A DNA stretch of 64,000 bases. Origin: Cristatella mucedo. Taxonomy: Eukaryota > Bryozoa > Phylactolaemata > Cristatellidae. Made by a program: the position numbers and the translations under genes. The stretch spans positions 269,001-333,000 of the forward strand of contig WPIO01000031.1 of assembly GCA_009760855.2 (NCBI GenBank), given 5' to 3'. The number at the start of each line of letters is the position of its first letter. The stretch's first letter is position 1. A model generated the notes under the pieces. It searched no databases and had not been told where the DNA came from. It was given only the letters and a program-made list of their open reading frames with translations. This document shows positions 32,919 through 45,720 of the stretch, piece by piece.

Positions 32919-33394
32919 TTTAAACCCGCTGTCTTTGCATCGTGCAGTCAATTCGGATGCAACGAATCTTTATTTCATTTCTCTCCTCCATTGCCCCTGG
33001 CCATTCTTTTTTCCGCTGCCTTTCTGTCATGTATTGTGACAGCTTTTCGCCATCTGTTGCTGCTTCGTCATCTTTTCTTCTTACCTTTTCGCATTGTTCT
33101 TAATGCGCTAACGTTTTCTGTATTGCTGCTTCGTATAAAGTCTGTTATCTATTTGTTCGCGACCGACTGAGTTCTACTCTTTTATCTCTCCTCTTTTCCA
33201 TTACATTTGTTTCCTCCTCTCTCTCCTCAAAATTTGTTACAAAAGCCCGAATTTCCATCAAGGAGCTGTGGAATCCTAACAGGAGCGGGCTGGATTAAAC
33301 TCAGATGAGGGTACGATCCAAACTACAACGTAAAGTAAGGATCGGAGGAGGGTTTTTCAAAACTATATAATGAATTAAAGTTACGGCCGGCATT

Positions 33395-33548
33395 TTCTAG
33401 ATAGGAACTGTAGCCTTTTTGCAAAATCCTCAAAATGTAAGCATTCAGTTTTTCAGTCGCTGCAGAAGATTCCGACCGTTTAAATGACAAATACAGCTGA
33501 ATATCATCAGCGTAAGAGTGGTTGCCGACTTCATGGGCTCGAATGAGG
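33395..33548 (-). pseudogene. Reverse-transcriptase fragment of a second LINE type
   Basis: The minus strand reads RAHEVGNHSYADDIQLYLSF, which contains the RT catalytic YADD box. The flanking residues (KRSESSAATEKLNAYI) differ clearly from the main LINE (CFDPSQPSSTSNSLNSL). It ends exactly where a plus-strand copy of the main LINE begins, so it may be an older element cut by that insertion or an inverted 5' part of a diverged copy. Confidence 0.65.
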
Positions 33549-34287
33549 ATACCATATCTAAGCTGTTCCATGCATTTGTGACATCCCCTCTTGACTTCTG
33601 TAATTTACTGCTTGCTGGCCTCCTGGGATGTGCAATCAGGTGCTAACAGCTGGTGCAAAACCCTGCAGCTTGGCTTGTCTGTCATGAGCGTCACAGTTGC
33701 CACATCACATCGCTTCTCGCCGACCTGCTCTGGCTACCAGTCAAGCAACGGATCGACTTCAAGGTTTTGTCGCTCACTTTTAGGTCACTTCTTTTCTTTG
33801 GCTCCAGCCTATCTATCAGATCTACTCCCCCACCAGGCCAAGCATCGTACCATCCACTTTTCGGAATCCAACAGTTTACCAATACCTCGCACAAATCTCA
33901 AATCCTTTGGAGACGTGCCTTTAGTTCGTATGCTCCCAAAGCCTGGAACTCACTTGCGACTTCCGTTACAACGTTCCCTGACTTGACCACATTTAAAAAG
34001 AAATTAAGAACGCCTATTTAGGGCAGCATTTAGTGGGTCCCCACGATTCGTCCTTTATGTGCTTATTCATGCTGACACTGTTGCATGCTGCCACTACCCA
34101 CACTTGCATGCTGACCCAGTGCATGCCACCCCTAACCATGGCATTCATGTTGTTTATCAAGCATGATACCACTCACTATTCAATCGGTTTTCCCTTTCAG
34201 CAAATGTAAAGCGCCTAGAGAGAGATTGAGTTCTCTGAGGGCGCTTTATCAAGGGTATTATTGTTATTATTATTATTATTATTATTT
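33549..34287 (+). mobile_element. 5'-truncated LINE (CR1/L2 group)
   Basis: It starts at GGATACCATATCTAAG (DTTSKLVHAF equivalent) and continues through HAFVTSPLDFCNLLL, RIDFKVLSLTFRSL, LKSFGD, SSYAPKAWNSLATS, the stop, 3' untranslated region, hairpin tail and (ATT)n. Several frameshifts. Confidence 0.92.
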
Positions 34288-34342
34288 AGTAGTAGTAGTA
34301 GTGGTAGTGGTAGTGGTAGTGGTAGTGGTAGTAGTAGTAGTA
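34263..34342. repeat. (ATT)n passing into (AGT)n/(GGTAGT)n
   Basis: The LINE's ATT tail changes without a break into AGT and then GGTAGT hexamers. This suggests microsatellite growth and mutation starting from the retroelement tail. Confidence 0.9.
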
Positions 34343-34385
34343 ATCACTTTTCCAAGAGGTTACACGGGCCAATAGAATAGCGGAC

Positions 34386-34388
<3 letters not shown>

Positions 34389-34474
<86 letters not shown>
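34389..34474. repeat. (GA)n microsatellite
   Basis: 86 bp of uninterrupted GA, purines on the plus strand. Confidence 0.97.
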
Positions 34475-34476
<2 letters not shown>

Positions 34477-34499
34477 TGCGTTCCAGTCTCAGCCACGTA

Positions 34500-37400
34500 T
34501 ACAAAGACAGGTATAGGGCGCTGAGTGCATATGGTGAGCTAAAAAGCTAAGAACGCGCGTCATGCTACGGCCGATCTGCCGGAGCAAGTCGAGTTCGGGG
34601 TGAGACAACGGCGTCTCAAAAACGACTTCAGGTAGCGTCGGGAGCGAAAAGACACGCTTGCGTGGGCAAAGCTCGCGAGGGCAGAACGCGGCGCGTTCGG
34701 GATGGCACTAGGTACAAACGCAAACGCAGCTGCCTGTCGCATCTGAGCATTTCATAATAGGAAACGCAGAACCAGCCACAGAGGCCATCCGCCACAATGG
34801 CGACCAATGAGCAGCGAGCTGCCCCCCCCCCCGGCCAACAGCGGTCGCTGTCCGTCGAGAGCTGATCGACTATTTGGCACTGCAGCTATTTGTTCAAAAA
34901 CAGCGTTTGCTATCGCACCGAGCGCTCGTTCTAGGCTTATGCAAACAGCTGAAAAGGCCGGATGTGATGCCCGGCAGGCTAAGTTCGTTATTGAGCTGCC
35001 GTTTATTCAGTAGGACTATAGGGGATTAAATACCGGAAGTCATAAGTGCTTCGAGGCGGTGGAGTCGGCCGCGAATAAGACCACTGCTAGTTGCAGTGAA
35101 AGCCGTCAGTTGCAGTGAAAGCCGTCAACCCTTGTTTCCATTAGCTACAAGGATAGACAATACAGTCGAAATCCACCGCTGTGCTGGCTATGGGTTTGGC
35201 TAGCTGCAGACGCCCACCTCCCGAAGAACACGCAATGGCTCCCTTCCCTGGGGCATCCGGCGTCTTTCCTTCGTCGTCTCGCTCCGCCGAGGCGGCCGGG
35301 GCCTTGTTAATCATAGGCCTCTCTGACATCAATACCACCTGCGGCCCGCGGGGGAACAATCGAGAAAGAACGTGAGTCAGTTCGTCTGGCTGGCTGGCAC
35401 CTGCGTTGTACCGCTTCGCTTGAGCACGCCGACCTCATCCATTGTTCTTCAGGACCAACCCCAAGAGCGCAGTGGAAGAATGCAGCCCGATCGCCTGCCT
35501 GCGGCGATTCCTGTCGATAGCTAAGGAGACGGTGCAATAATTGCCGGCCGAGTCATGCCTCCGGTGGCTTTTGCCCTCCGACCCGCTCATCCCGGCTCAT
35601 CATCCGGTCCTCTTGCTCCGGGCTGCCCAGGTTGTTCTTAGTGTCGAAACGTTTTTGTGCGATTTGGCTGCAAGGGCTTAGTGCATTCATTCCTAAGTCC
35701 CTGACTGACTTCTTGCGGAAAATAGGAGGATAATTTGGTCATGGAAATATGGGGCCTATCCGTAATCATCTTTTGACATGAGCCTAAACAAGAGGGTTGG
35801 GCATCCTGCTTCATCGCGTTCCCCACCCGATAGGCCTCCGGATGTCTGATTTGACCAGAGTGAAAGTCGAGCCCCGACGGACGTCAAGAGAAGTCATCTT
35901 CCGGCGCAAGAATATCTTGAAGAGCATTTCATAACATCATCGTTCATCTATACGGTTTGCACGCTTTGCAGGATTTACTGGCGGTTGCTTCTCGTATTCA
36001 GCCAACTCAGCCCAATTCGCTCAACCGGCCAAATGGCGTCTTGCTACTCACGACCGAATGGCCACCGCTCAAGATCAAACCACGCCGACTTGTGTAGTAG
36101 CGACATAGAGCTCGTATGCCTGCTGAAAATTTGAATCGAAACCGAAACGTTGGGAGTTCTCCTCAAATAGCCGCACGCATAGCCGTCGATGGCTGCGGTG
36201 AGCTGATCGTTGGGGGCGCTGCAAGAAATGGGCAGACATAGTAAGCACAAACCTGCTGCTCCCCTTTCTGATGCTGGCCCGCTATTCCTCGCCTTTTAGT
36301 GCCCGAGTCGCTGCAAAAGTGATTGTGCAAAAGCCGGCTGCCCAATCGGAGGTAAGCATTTTAAGAGCTCGATAGCCTTGACCCCCGCTTCCTGGCAGGG
36401 TCCCACCAATTCGCGTGGATTTGTGGCCATGTTGGCTACCCATAGGAACGAGCCTCACTGAGGCTGCCGGAGATTTCAGTTTCGAGAACACCTCGTTTCC
36501 CTTCGTAGGGACCGCCGCGGGATTATTCGTGGGACCTTGAACTTCCACCTAAAAGTTCGATCAGTTTGCTTCGCCTTGGCATCTGCCTTCGGAAGTTTCG
36601 GCTTAACGGGCTAACGTTATTTCGCATGAGCGTTTGGACTTCGCTGGCCATCTGTGCATCGGTGTCAGAGACCTCAGTGATTAGGCGATTTTGATGGCTA
36701 TCCCGTGTTAGTCCGTGAGAATTCGGTGAAACATGAGAGAGTAGCCACTAACAGTTGCATTCTCGTGCGCATTCTGCTTTCTTCGAGGCCGCATTCACCC
36801 CAAGCATAACCACTCGGCGGGTTCCCTTTGGCCACCTATGAACGGCCGCCTAAGGCAATGTCAAGGTCTAATAATCGCCTTCTTCAGCAAATCCGCCAAT
36901 CTGAGGCCATTTTCGCCCCAGCATATGATTTGTGGAGGCACTCGGGTGAACGCCACAGTTCAAATTAACTGGTCCTTCCCTATAGAACGAAAATCCACGG
37001 TGACCAATCGATAGACTGCGTTTTGAAGCCATGCGAAGTTTCTGATCAAGCATGCATTAGTGAACTTTTTTCTTACCTCGGGAATGTGCACGAGGATAGA
37101 CTTGCGACGAGCCGGACACGACCCCGACATGTTTACTAAGTCACAGGAATTCGAGTCTCAGGAATTTCTATTGCAGCGGACTGGAATTGTGGTAAAAACC
37201 GAGGAAGCACTGGCGCTTCCAGGGGTGAGACATGCATCGAAATAACGCCGCCACCAATCGTGGTGGCGATCAATCTTGGTGAAAAACTGAGTGCCTCTTG
37301 TTCAGCCAGCGAATTCTCAGGCTTGGATACCATAGACAAAGCCGGATTCGTCGACTTGTCACTAGCCTGCTTCCATTATTCGCCAATGACAGTAGACATT

Positions 37401-37940
37401 CATGAAAAGAGACTGATAGCCGCATTCTGTACCGATCGTTGCTGAGCCCAGATTACTGTAGCAGCCTAGATGCTGCTTACGCAGGTCTGTACTTTTTTGT
37501 TGTTGATGGGTGACGGGATTTCGCGAATATCCGCTAGGATCTGCATGGCAAGTCGCAACAAAACTCACCACGAGAGCGCTGTCTCCGTCCAGGCAATAGT
37601 ATTTTACCCGCCATTTCTTTCTTGCCTTTCTTGTCCGTAGACATTTTCGCATGCTCATTATCAGCCAATCGCCGCTATTCTATCAGCAACATAAATGCTC
37701 TGTCGAATGCAAATGCAATGTTGGTTGAAGATAGTCAATTCATGTCATGCTACGAGGTTCCCTGGCCAAGATACTGTTTCCTGGCGTCCGAAAGTTATCA
37801 CGGCAGCCGTACGAAGTGCCATGCGCTAACGGTGTTAATGGTTGCATTGACTAAGCCTACTCATCAAATAACTGGTAACTAATGGCGGGATCGACCGCAC
37901 GGTACGACCGAGCTCTGACGAAAATCTTGCTGGTAAAAAA
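34500..37940. other. 3.4 kb without a recognised gene
   Basis: Mixed-composition DNA with many short open frames, mostly on the minus strand. One lysine-rich 25-codon frame starts at ATG 37644 (MSTDKKGKKEMAGK) and ends at a canonical GTGAGT donor (GT at 37568-37567). Another is open for about 70 codons at roughly 36510-36740. I found no joinable partner exon and no similarity. A 20-bp tandem duplication (GTTGCAGTGAAAGCCGTCA) lies at about 35090-35130. Confidence 0.3.
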
Positions 37941-37944
37941 GTAG

Positions 37945-38105
37945 AGTTTAGCTGATCAGACAGCCTCATTTATATGGCGGTTGAAGAGAATTAAATGCTA
38001 CCATCCCGCTTGCAGTGGGCAATAAAAGAGCCCCTGCTGCAGGATTCGAACGTATGACCTAGACTGTGAAGAGCGGGCGCATTACTTTTGGGCTAAAATC
38101 CGGTT
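37945..38105 (-). mobile_element. tRNA-headed SINE, family A
   Basis: The plus strand reads TAGCTGATCAGACAGCCTCA (tail), GCTTGCAGTGGGCAATAAAA, GCAGGATTCGAACGTATGAC (B box, reversed) and GACTGTGAAGAGCGGGCGC. Confidence 0.82.
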
Positions 38106-38799
38106 GAACCTTTGAATGTGTGTACGGCTACGCGCGATACTTCATAGTTCGGTGAAGTTGGGCTAGTATGAAAGTATAGTATAGAGTATAGTAGTTAGGC
38201 TAGGTAGGTAGTGTGGCTTGGTAGTTTAACAATTCCGCTGTTGCCTAATACCCATAAAAAGTATCTGGAAGCTTCACTGATTCGTGCTAAGAATTGGTGA
38301 CATGTGAACCGGAAAATCGAACTGATCAGTAAAATGCACTCGTTCCATCTGAGCGAACGTTCCGGGCTGTTCCAATAATGCTAAAGGCAGACCTTGCAGG
38401 TTTGCTGGTCCCACCTCGAGCTGCTCCGTACTGAAGCGTAGCTAGCTCACCAGTTCTTCGTGGTTGGCCTGGTTGGAGCAGAATGGTTGGTAGCAGCTAG
38501 CTCACCAGTGCTTCGTGCTGGTCAAGTCAGAGGCCTTCGCCGACACCTCGAGTGCTAGACCTGTCACTAATGGGGGCTCTGTGGGCGGAAGTGTATCTAA
38601 ACAGAATTGTGTACGACCTGTCGGTAGGTTCTCGTAGTGAGCTGGCCAAGTTTTTTCTTTCGTAGCCCTTGCGCCGGCCTCGCTCGCTGCCTCCCCCCCC
38701 CCCGTTTTTTAGTCGCACTTGTAGGAGCGTCATTCAAAGAGCCGATCCTGGATGGGAAGAGCGAGATGCTAGTTGAAACAGTCTTTCGCTTCAGAGTTC

Positions 38800-39640
38800 A
38801 CTGAAGAGTTCGCTAGTTTGCCAAGTTGCTCGGTGGCCGCCGGCCGATTGTCTTCTGTCGGCGGTGCTAAATGCTGCTTAGTCGGCGGCGTCTCGCGGCA
38901 GGACGTCGTTCTAGCCTAGCAACTGCTGCGTCTGCGAGAGGAACTCGAGCGGCAACCGAGCTCGCACAGCCACTCAATGGCAAAGCAGGGGGTTCCTCCT
39001 CTGACCCAGCGCATGACGGGTCAACCTCGGTCAGCCGACCACTCGCTGCTCGCTGTTACAGGGCGACTATACCATGAAACTTGAGCTCGTGCACGTGAAG
39101 ACGATGCGAGTGCTCGGCTGCATACAGGCCAAATGGACGCTGGCTGCCCGCAGGAAGAACGCCGCCTCGGTACGCGGAAGCGGCGATTCGAAGCGCCGGA
39201 GTCGGCCATTCGGCAATTGATGCAGCTGGGGCGGCGGCTGGGGAAGAGAAGGAGGCTGTGGCTTCGCCTCTTGTCACGACGCGCGGTAGCCCGTCAGCGA
39301 GAATCGGCCCGTCGTCGTGCGACGTCGTCGGCCTGCGACCGACTGAGCCTGAAGCTCGGCTTCGGCGACCGTAGCACCACCGGCCATTCACTGCCGCTTC
39401 AGCTGGAAACCAACCGGACGCTCGAACTTCGGGGCTCTCGTAGTAGCTCGGCGGGCGCACGACGTCGTCGTGCGGGCTGCGGCCCGGCAGACGGCGGTGG
39501 CGCCGCCTCCCGGACTTTGGCCGATCGGTCGCGTCCTGAGCGAGGTCAGCCAGAGAGCTCGGACAATCGGATCTCTAGAATCCTCCCCAACCAAATAGCT
39601 GCGACTGCATGCCGCCAGCTGGGGCGCTTCTAGCCCGGGA
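38800..39640. other. GC/CpG-rich block with open frames, unassigned
   Basis: A second GC-rich island. Open frames occur on both strands. One plus-strand stretch (39074-39171) opens with MKLELVHVKTMRVLGC and lies between TGTTACAG and GGTACGCG, so it could be an exon. The Arg-rich 166-codon frame at 39133-39633 is probably compositional. No protein was recognised. Confidence 0.3.
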
Positions 39641-39872
39641 GCCCCTGCAGGGAGGCGCTTCTCACGCGTGCTCGCAGCGACTCGACTTTTCCGTGCGCCT
39701 TTACATCGACTTATCTAAAATAAAAGGTGCAGCTGCTGCAGCGTTTCCGAGTGCTTCCACGTGACAGAGGGTGCCACTCTATCTCTGTCTCCCTCTGTGT
39801 CTGTTTATCTGTCTATCTGTCTCTCTCGGCCAGAAAATTAGGCCAGCCGAGCAAGGAAAGAAGTATCCTCGA

Positions 39873-39985
39873 TACATACAGGTGTAGTGCATATATACAG
39901 GTGTAGTGCATATATACAGGTGTGGTGCATATACACAGATGTAGTATATTTATACAGGTGTTGTGCACATATACAGGTGTAGTGC
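39873..39985. repeat. 19-bp minisatellite, six units
   Basis: Units resemble ATATATACAGGTGTAGTGC, the first at 39873 and the last ending 39985, with one to five differences each. Followed by an AT microsatellite at 40004-40038. Confidence 0.9.
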
Positions 39986-39998
39986 ATATATATATGTA

Positions 39999-40003
<5 letters not shown>

Positions 40004-40038
<35 letters not shown>
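40004..40038. repeat. (AT)n microsatellite
   Basis: Pure TA dinucleotides following the 19-bp minisatellite. Confidence 0.95.
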
Positions 40039-40039
<1 letters not shown>

Positions 40040-40315
40040 CCCAGGTGTAGCGCATGAGCCCGGCGAGTGCAGCATACGTGCACTCGGTTCGTCGTTATTC
40101 ATGGACCAACTAGGCCGTTGGACTTCCGAGATCTCGGGAAGGGGGTATTTCAAATCCCAAAGGCAAATACAGATGAATGACATCCGCAGGCTAACCCAAC
40201 GACCACGAAAGTAGGTAACGGAGCAGCAGAATGACTTTGTCCAGTCATTTTGTGAATTACCAGTTAAAGTATCCGAATTGCTGCGAAATGTTGGCCTCAC
40301 GTTGCCGGGATCTAT

Positions 40316-40833
40316 AGTAATAATAATAACACACTTGATAAAGCGCCCTCAGAGAACTAAATCTCTTTCCAGGCGCTTTACATTTGCTGCAAAGGAGACA
40401 CGATCTAATGGTTAGGGGTAGCATGCTCGATAAACAACAAGAATAAACATGGTTAGGGGTGACATGCACAGGGTCAGCGTGCAAGTGTAGTTAGTGGCAG
40501 CATGCACAGTGTCAGCACGCATAAGCACATAAAGAACGAACCACAGGGACTCACTAAATGCTGTGATAAATAGGTGCATTTTTAATTTCTTTTTAAATGC
40601 GGTCAAGTCAGGGGATGTCGTGATGGAAGTCGGAATTGAGTTCCAGGCTATGGGAGCTTACGAACTAAAAGCACTGTCTCCAAAGGATTTGAGGTTTGTA
40701 CGAGGTATTGGTAAATAGCTAGATTGCAAAGGCGGTGTTACGATGCTTAGCCTGGTGGGGCAGTAGATCTGATAGGTAGGCTGAAGCCAAAGAATGAAGG
40801 GACCTAAAAGTGAGTGACAAAACCTTGAAATCT
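40316..40833 (-). mobile_element. 5'-truncated LINE (CR1/L2 group)
   Basis: Minus-strand copy from FKVLSLTFRSLHSLASAYLS through TAFKKKLKMHL and a stop to the hairpin tail and TAATAATAAT. The C-terminal frame is broken near 40720 (the AFSSYAPK part is shifted). Confidence 0.9.
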
Positions 40834-41529
40834 AACAGTCCTACCTCACTGTTAAAGCCACTAATGTGCAAACGAAAGCAGTTACTTATGTTTACCGGAG
40901 CTAAAATAGCTAGCTCGTTCCTCAATCGCGTACCGCTCGGCGTTATGCTAGCGTGTCGGAGGGCACTGGCATGCGATTCCGGTAGCCTCCCAACTGTAAG
41001 CAACAGAAAGCCAGCCGTACACCTGCTATTAATATCGCGTCGGCGTAGCAATTGTAACGAGTGAAATATACAGCTTGCAGTGTCGGCGTTTGTGAGTAGC
41101 ATAATTTCTAGCTTCTGCCAACGTAGAAGCGATAAAAAAACAAGCACAGCCAGACAAAACGTCCGCCTATAGTAAAATTGGCGAGATGCAATAAACTAAA
41201 ACATGACTGTCCTCGTCAGGAATCTTCTACTCAGCGGTCTATCGTTCAGACCATAGAAGTAAACACCTGCAGCCTGATGTCATTGGTTTTGGGGTTTTGT
41301 AGAAGGTGCACTGCTTTGAGCCCCTTCATGGTCTAGATTAGCCGGGAGAACTGGAGATCAAATCCGGTGTTAGATGAGCCCAAAACTGCAATGTCAAATC
41401 CTGCCAGTTGCTGTAATGTTTATCATGCGTGCTCTATTCGCCTATTTTCTAGTACTCGTGTGGAAAACGCTCACTTCACACTTCTACCGCACTTTTGTGC
41501 AAGTAACTGTTTAGTGAAACAGCTTATAT

Positions 41530-41700
41530 AATATATAATTCATTTATATAGCGCCCCAAGAGAACTTAATCTCTATTCAGGCGCTTCACATATGCCTCGG
41601 GGCTCGAGCCCACGACCTCAGCCAGACCTTGGTCATGCTTGCTATACATTCGGAGTAGCTATAATGCTCAAAATCGGGTGTAGACTTCCATGCATTAGCG
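41530..41700 (-). mobile_element. SINE, family B (LINE-tailed), good copy
   Basis: The plus strand reads AATTCATTTATATAGCGCCC, CAAGAGAACTTAATCTCTAT, TCAGGCGCTTCACATATGCC (tail with both hairpin stems) and GGGGCTCGAGCCCACGACCT (B box, reversed). The tail stems AGCGCC/GGCGCT and AGAGA/TCTCT are complete. Confidence 0.85.
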
Positions 41701-41730
41701 GTCAGAACCCTTACCAGGTATTGTATTTGT

Positions 41731-42505
<775 letters not shown>

Positions 42506-42750
42506 TGAAATGAAGGGGAGAGGGGAGACAAAGAAAGAACTAGAGAACATTGAAAAAGAGAGGGAAGACAAGAGAGAGAGGGGAGAGAGAGAAATAAGGG
42601 ACAGAATAGAGAGCAGAGAAAGAGAGCGGCATAGGAAAAGCATGTGTCGAGGGGAGAAAATGACAGATGGATAAAGGAGATGCGAACGACATAGCGAGGA
42701 AAGAATAAGGATAGAGAGAATGAAGGAATGAAAGGAAGAATAAGGATAGA

Positions 42751-42792
<42 letters not shown>

Positions 42793-42820
42793 GAGAGAGA
42801 GAACGAAGATCGACTTGGCA
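42506..42820. repeat. Degenerate purine-rich flank of the GA satellite
   Basis: Irregular GGGGAGA, GAAAGA, AAGGATAGAGAG units continue the purine bias and end with a pure GA run at about 42753-42785. Confidence 0.85.
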
Positions 42821-44544
42821 TTCTACCTTAAAGATAGGGGAGTGCATTGTTTAAAAACAGAGGGCGAAGAGTGAGGAAACCCAGTTTCGAGGGGCTGCTT
42901 CGGCGGCCTTTGGTAATAAGAATTAAGGAGGCAGTTAATCGAAGGCCCGGCTAGGCACCTAGTGAAGCGCTTTTAGCGTCAACGAGAGACTGCCAAGCGA
43001 AGCCAGTGTCGGTCGAACAAACAGGAAGCGGCTCAATGCTTCAGCTGCTAACAATTAGCCACTTATCAGAGTGCACATTTTAGCAGGCATTCACAAGCGG
43101 GCCACAAGAATCTGTTGTGCACACTGATTCGCCCTACCTAATTGCTCTCAGGTTAGCCGCCTTAGTCGACCGGAGCTCTTCTTAACTCGACGCCACGAGC
43201 GCGAAAGCGCGCGTGGCTCTTGCATTACGGCGTCGCTCGGCAGGGTGCTTGAAGAAACGTCGATCCGACGGAGACAAAATGCCTGACCATGCTCAGGCAT
43301 CGAGGTAACGAACAACGGCTATGTCAAACCTGGAAATATAGAGCTCCGTGGAGCTCTACTTAAGAAAAGAGCCCAATCCGGAGTAACTGTGTGCATACGT
43401 GGCATTGTGGGCATACGTGGCTACGTTTTCGCGATGCACTACTCAGTATGTTACAAAGAAGACGAGTCTACACGGATTGCCTGCTCGGCTCGACTCTGGC
43501 TGTGCGAAAACCAAATCCTCGCAGCAGAGCAGACTGGACTGCAGCTGGCTGGGGCTTAGCGAGGGCATGAGCGAGCGATTCGCAGGATGTCTTCTAGCAA
43601 TACCAATGACATGAATGAGTAGAAATGGCTTTGAGGCACTTGCTTACATAGAGGACTAGTATACGATATTCACAAGAAAGTAACAAAGAGCGGTATGTCT
43701 GGAGCAGCGATGAGGACGCTTGCATGTATGACCGGCGGTTGTTAAAAGAGCTAGAGTTAAGCAATTGTCACTTCGCCCCAGTGGAAAGTTATGAAAGCAT
43801 ACTGCAATGGGAAAAGAGAGCTCTGTCGTGAAGAAAAGGTAAGAAAGCCTATTGCCGCGAGGAAAAAGCTCTCGTGGAAGCAAAATAAGCAAGCCTACTA
43901 CCACGGGAAAAGACGCTCTCGAGAGGCTCGAATAGAAAAGTGGAGGACAGCACAGAAACAGTATTTATGTACATATCAAACTTACAATAAATTTGCAATC
44001 TTGCATACATGTGCAAGTGCGAGTTCCGAGTTGGTGGCAGAGCTGAGGCAAATGGAGTGGGTGACTCAAGGAAACGAAACAGCCGCAGAGCTAGAGGGTT
44101 ACATATCGGACCGTAGGTTACCCGAATTGCATTCATTGCACCCAGGACTGGCGAGATGAATAAGGAAAATAATAAAGCTTTGCCTTCTAATAACGAAATG
44201 ATTATCTACCTACAGCGGTGCTTCAGTTGGTTGTCTCAAGGCGGGCTAGTAGGGCTAGCCTCGCTTCGGTCTTGCTTCCTTTAATCTTTGCTGCATACGT
44301 CACGAAAACCGGAGAAAGGCGGTCTGGAGGTTCGATGAAGCAGAGCGTGGTCCTACTTCTAGGACAAGTCGTATGGTTGTCACGATCGAACGACCAATCG
44401 ATCGTCGGTTCCCGCCCAAGGTCACGTCTTCTTTATTGCCTGGCAAGATGTGGCGGACACCGCGATAGGCAAGATGACCAATGCAATGCGAATCCAATGC
44501 AATGAGAAACCCGCGAGACCGCGCCTTGCAGCTGCAGCCATCCT
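42821..44544. other. Intergenic, no recognised gene
   Basis: It includes a 47-bp tandem repeat (see next entry) within a plus-strand frame of 122 codons (43791-44159). The product is Lys/Arg-rich at its start because of the repeat and has no known relative that I can name. Confidence 0.4.
43793..43935. repeat. Three diverged tandem units of about 47 bp
   Basis: Units start at 43793, 43843 and 43889 and share GAAAGC-TACTG-CGGGAAAAG and GCTCTCG blocks. The units differ by several substitutions and small length changes. Confidence 0.75.
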
Positions 44545-45219
44545 GTCTCGACTTCCTGTAATTCACTGTTTGCAGATCTGCCGGCCTGTTCAATCAGGCG
44601 CTCTCAGTTGGTGCAAAACTGCAGCTAGGCTTGTCTGCAGTGAGCGTCGAAGTTGCCTCATCACACCACTTCTCGCCGACCTTCACAGGCTCCCAGTGAA
44701 GCAGCCCATCGACTTCAAGGTTCTGTCACCCATTTTTTGGTCTCTTCATCCTCTGACTCCAGCCATCCTGACCTATTAGATAAACGCCTGCATCAAAGCC
44801 TGACATCACTCCTTTTTCTGAATCAAATCGCTTAGCTATATCTTGTCAGAACCTCAAATCCTCTGGAGACCGTGCATTTAATTTGTATGCTCCAAAAGCC
44901 TGGAACTCACTCCCGGCTGACGTCACAAAATCCCTTGACTTGATATTAAAAAATAAGCTGCAAACACACCTGTTTGCCACAACATTTAGTGGGCCATTGC
45001 GATTCATTCATGTCGTGCTTATACGTGCAGACACTTTGCCCCACAAACCATATTTGCATTTTGACACTGCATGTCACTTCTAACCATGTTATGTTTGCAG
45101 ACATAGTACATGCTACCACTGATCATTTGATCAGGCTCCCTTGATAGTAAATCTTAAATGGCCAGAAAGAGAAAAGTTATCTGAGGGCGCTATACAGATT
45201 TATAATTACAATTATTAAT
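44545..45219 (+). mobile_element. Old LINE copy, older tail subfamily
   Basis: LINE C-terminal region (VQNCSARLVC-like at about 44610, then PIDFKVLSPIFWSLHPLTP, YAPKAWNSLPADVTKSLDL) and 3' untranslated region. The tail ends GAGGGCGCTATACAGATTTA in place of (ATT)n. Frameshifted. Confidence 0.88.
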
Positions 45220-45324
45220 GAACAATATGTAGGTGGCAAGTTCACCATAGCTTACGATCGGCAATAGGCCATGGCCACGACCAAGCAGCCTCTGGATGGA
45301 CGTGGCTGGAAGCTAGACAGAAGC

Positions 45325-45411
45325 AGGGCAGAGGGCACACTGACTGACCTCTGCCCTGCAACCCGTGAGCATTCCTACATTCCTACAGGGCAGAGGGCAC
45401 ACTGACTGACC
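45325..45411. repeat. Short direct duplication
   Basis: A 25-bp block starting AGGGCAGAGGGCACACTGAC occurs at 45325-45349 and again at 45387-45411, and GTGAGCATTCCTAC-like sequence follows both. The period is 62 bp. Confidence 0.88.
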
Positions 45412-45614
45412 GCGAGCATTCCTAAAACCAGAGGCTTGACCACAGGACAGAGAAGAAATCGATCGAGCACTCGACTCAGTCTTGACGGTAGGCGCAGCAA
45501 GCTTACGTCAGTGGCCTTTTCGATAGTTCATTACTTTCAATTCCAGTTTTCCTATTAACAGGCTGCTTAATTTCTAACATCCAGGGTCACACACATGCTT
45601 ACCAAAAGTTAGAT

Positions 45615-45720
45615 AAAAGCCGGTTGATTCAACTGTATTTCGCGAATCGCCGTGGAAGAGCACTAACGGCAACTACACCGGCTTGCAGTATGGCGTTGCT
45701 CTATGGCTTTGTAGAGGATG
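45615..45720 (-). mobile_element. SINE family A, worn copy
   Basis: The plus strand reads GGTTGATTCAACTGTATTTC, then CCGTGGAAGAGCACTAACGG and CGGCTTGCAGTATGGCG, matching the reversed SINE A tail and body. The head is not clear. Confidence 0.55.

Noticed and set aside
39056-39633. Arg-rich 166-codon and 134-codon overlapping frames as genes
   Set aside because: Both strands are open because the DNA is GC-rich, and the products are compositional with no recognisable domain.
39873-39985. CRISPR array
   Set aside because: Tandem units of 19 bp with no unique spacers in a eukaryotic genome; a minisatellite.
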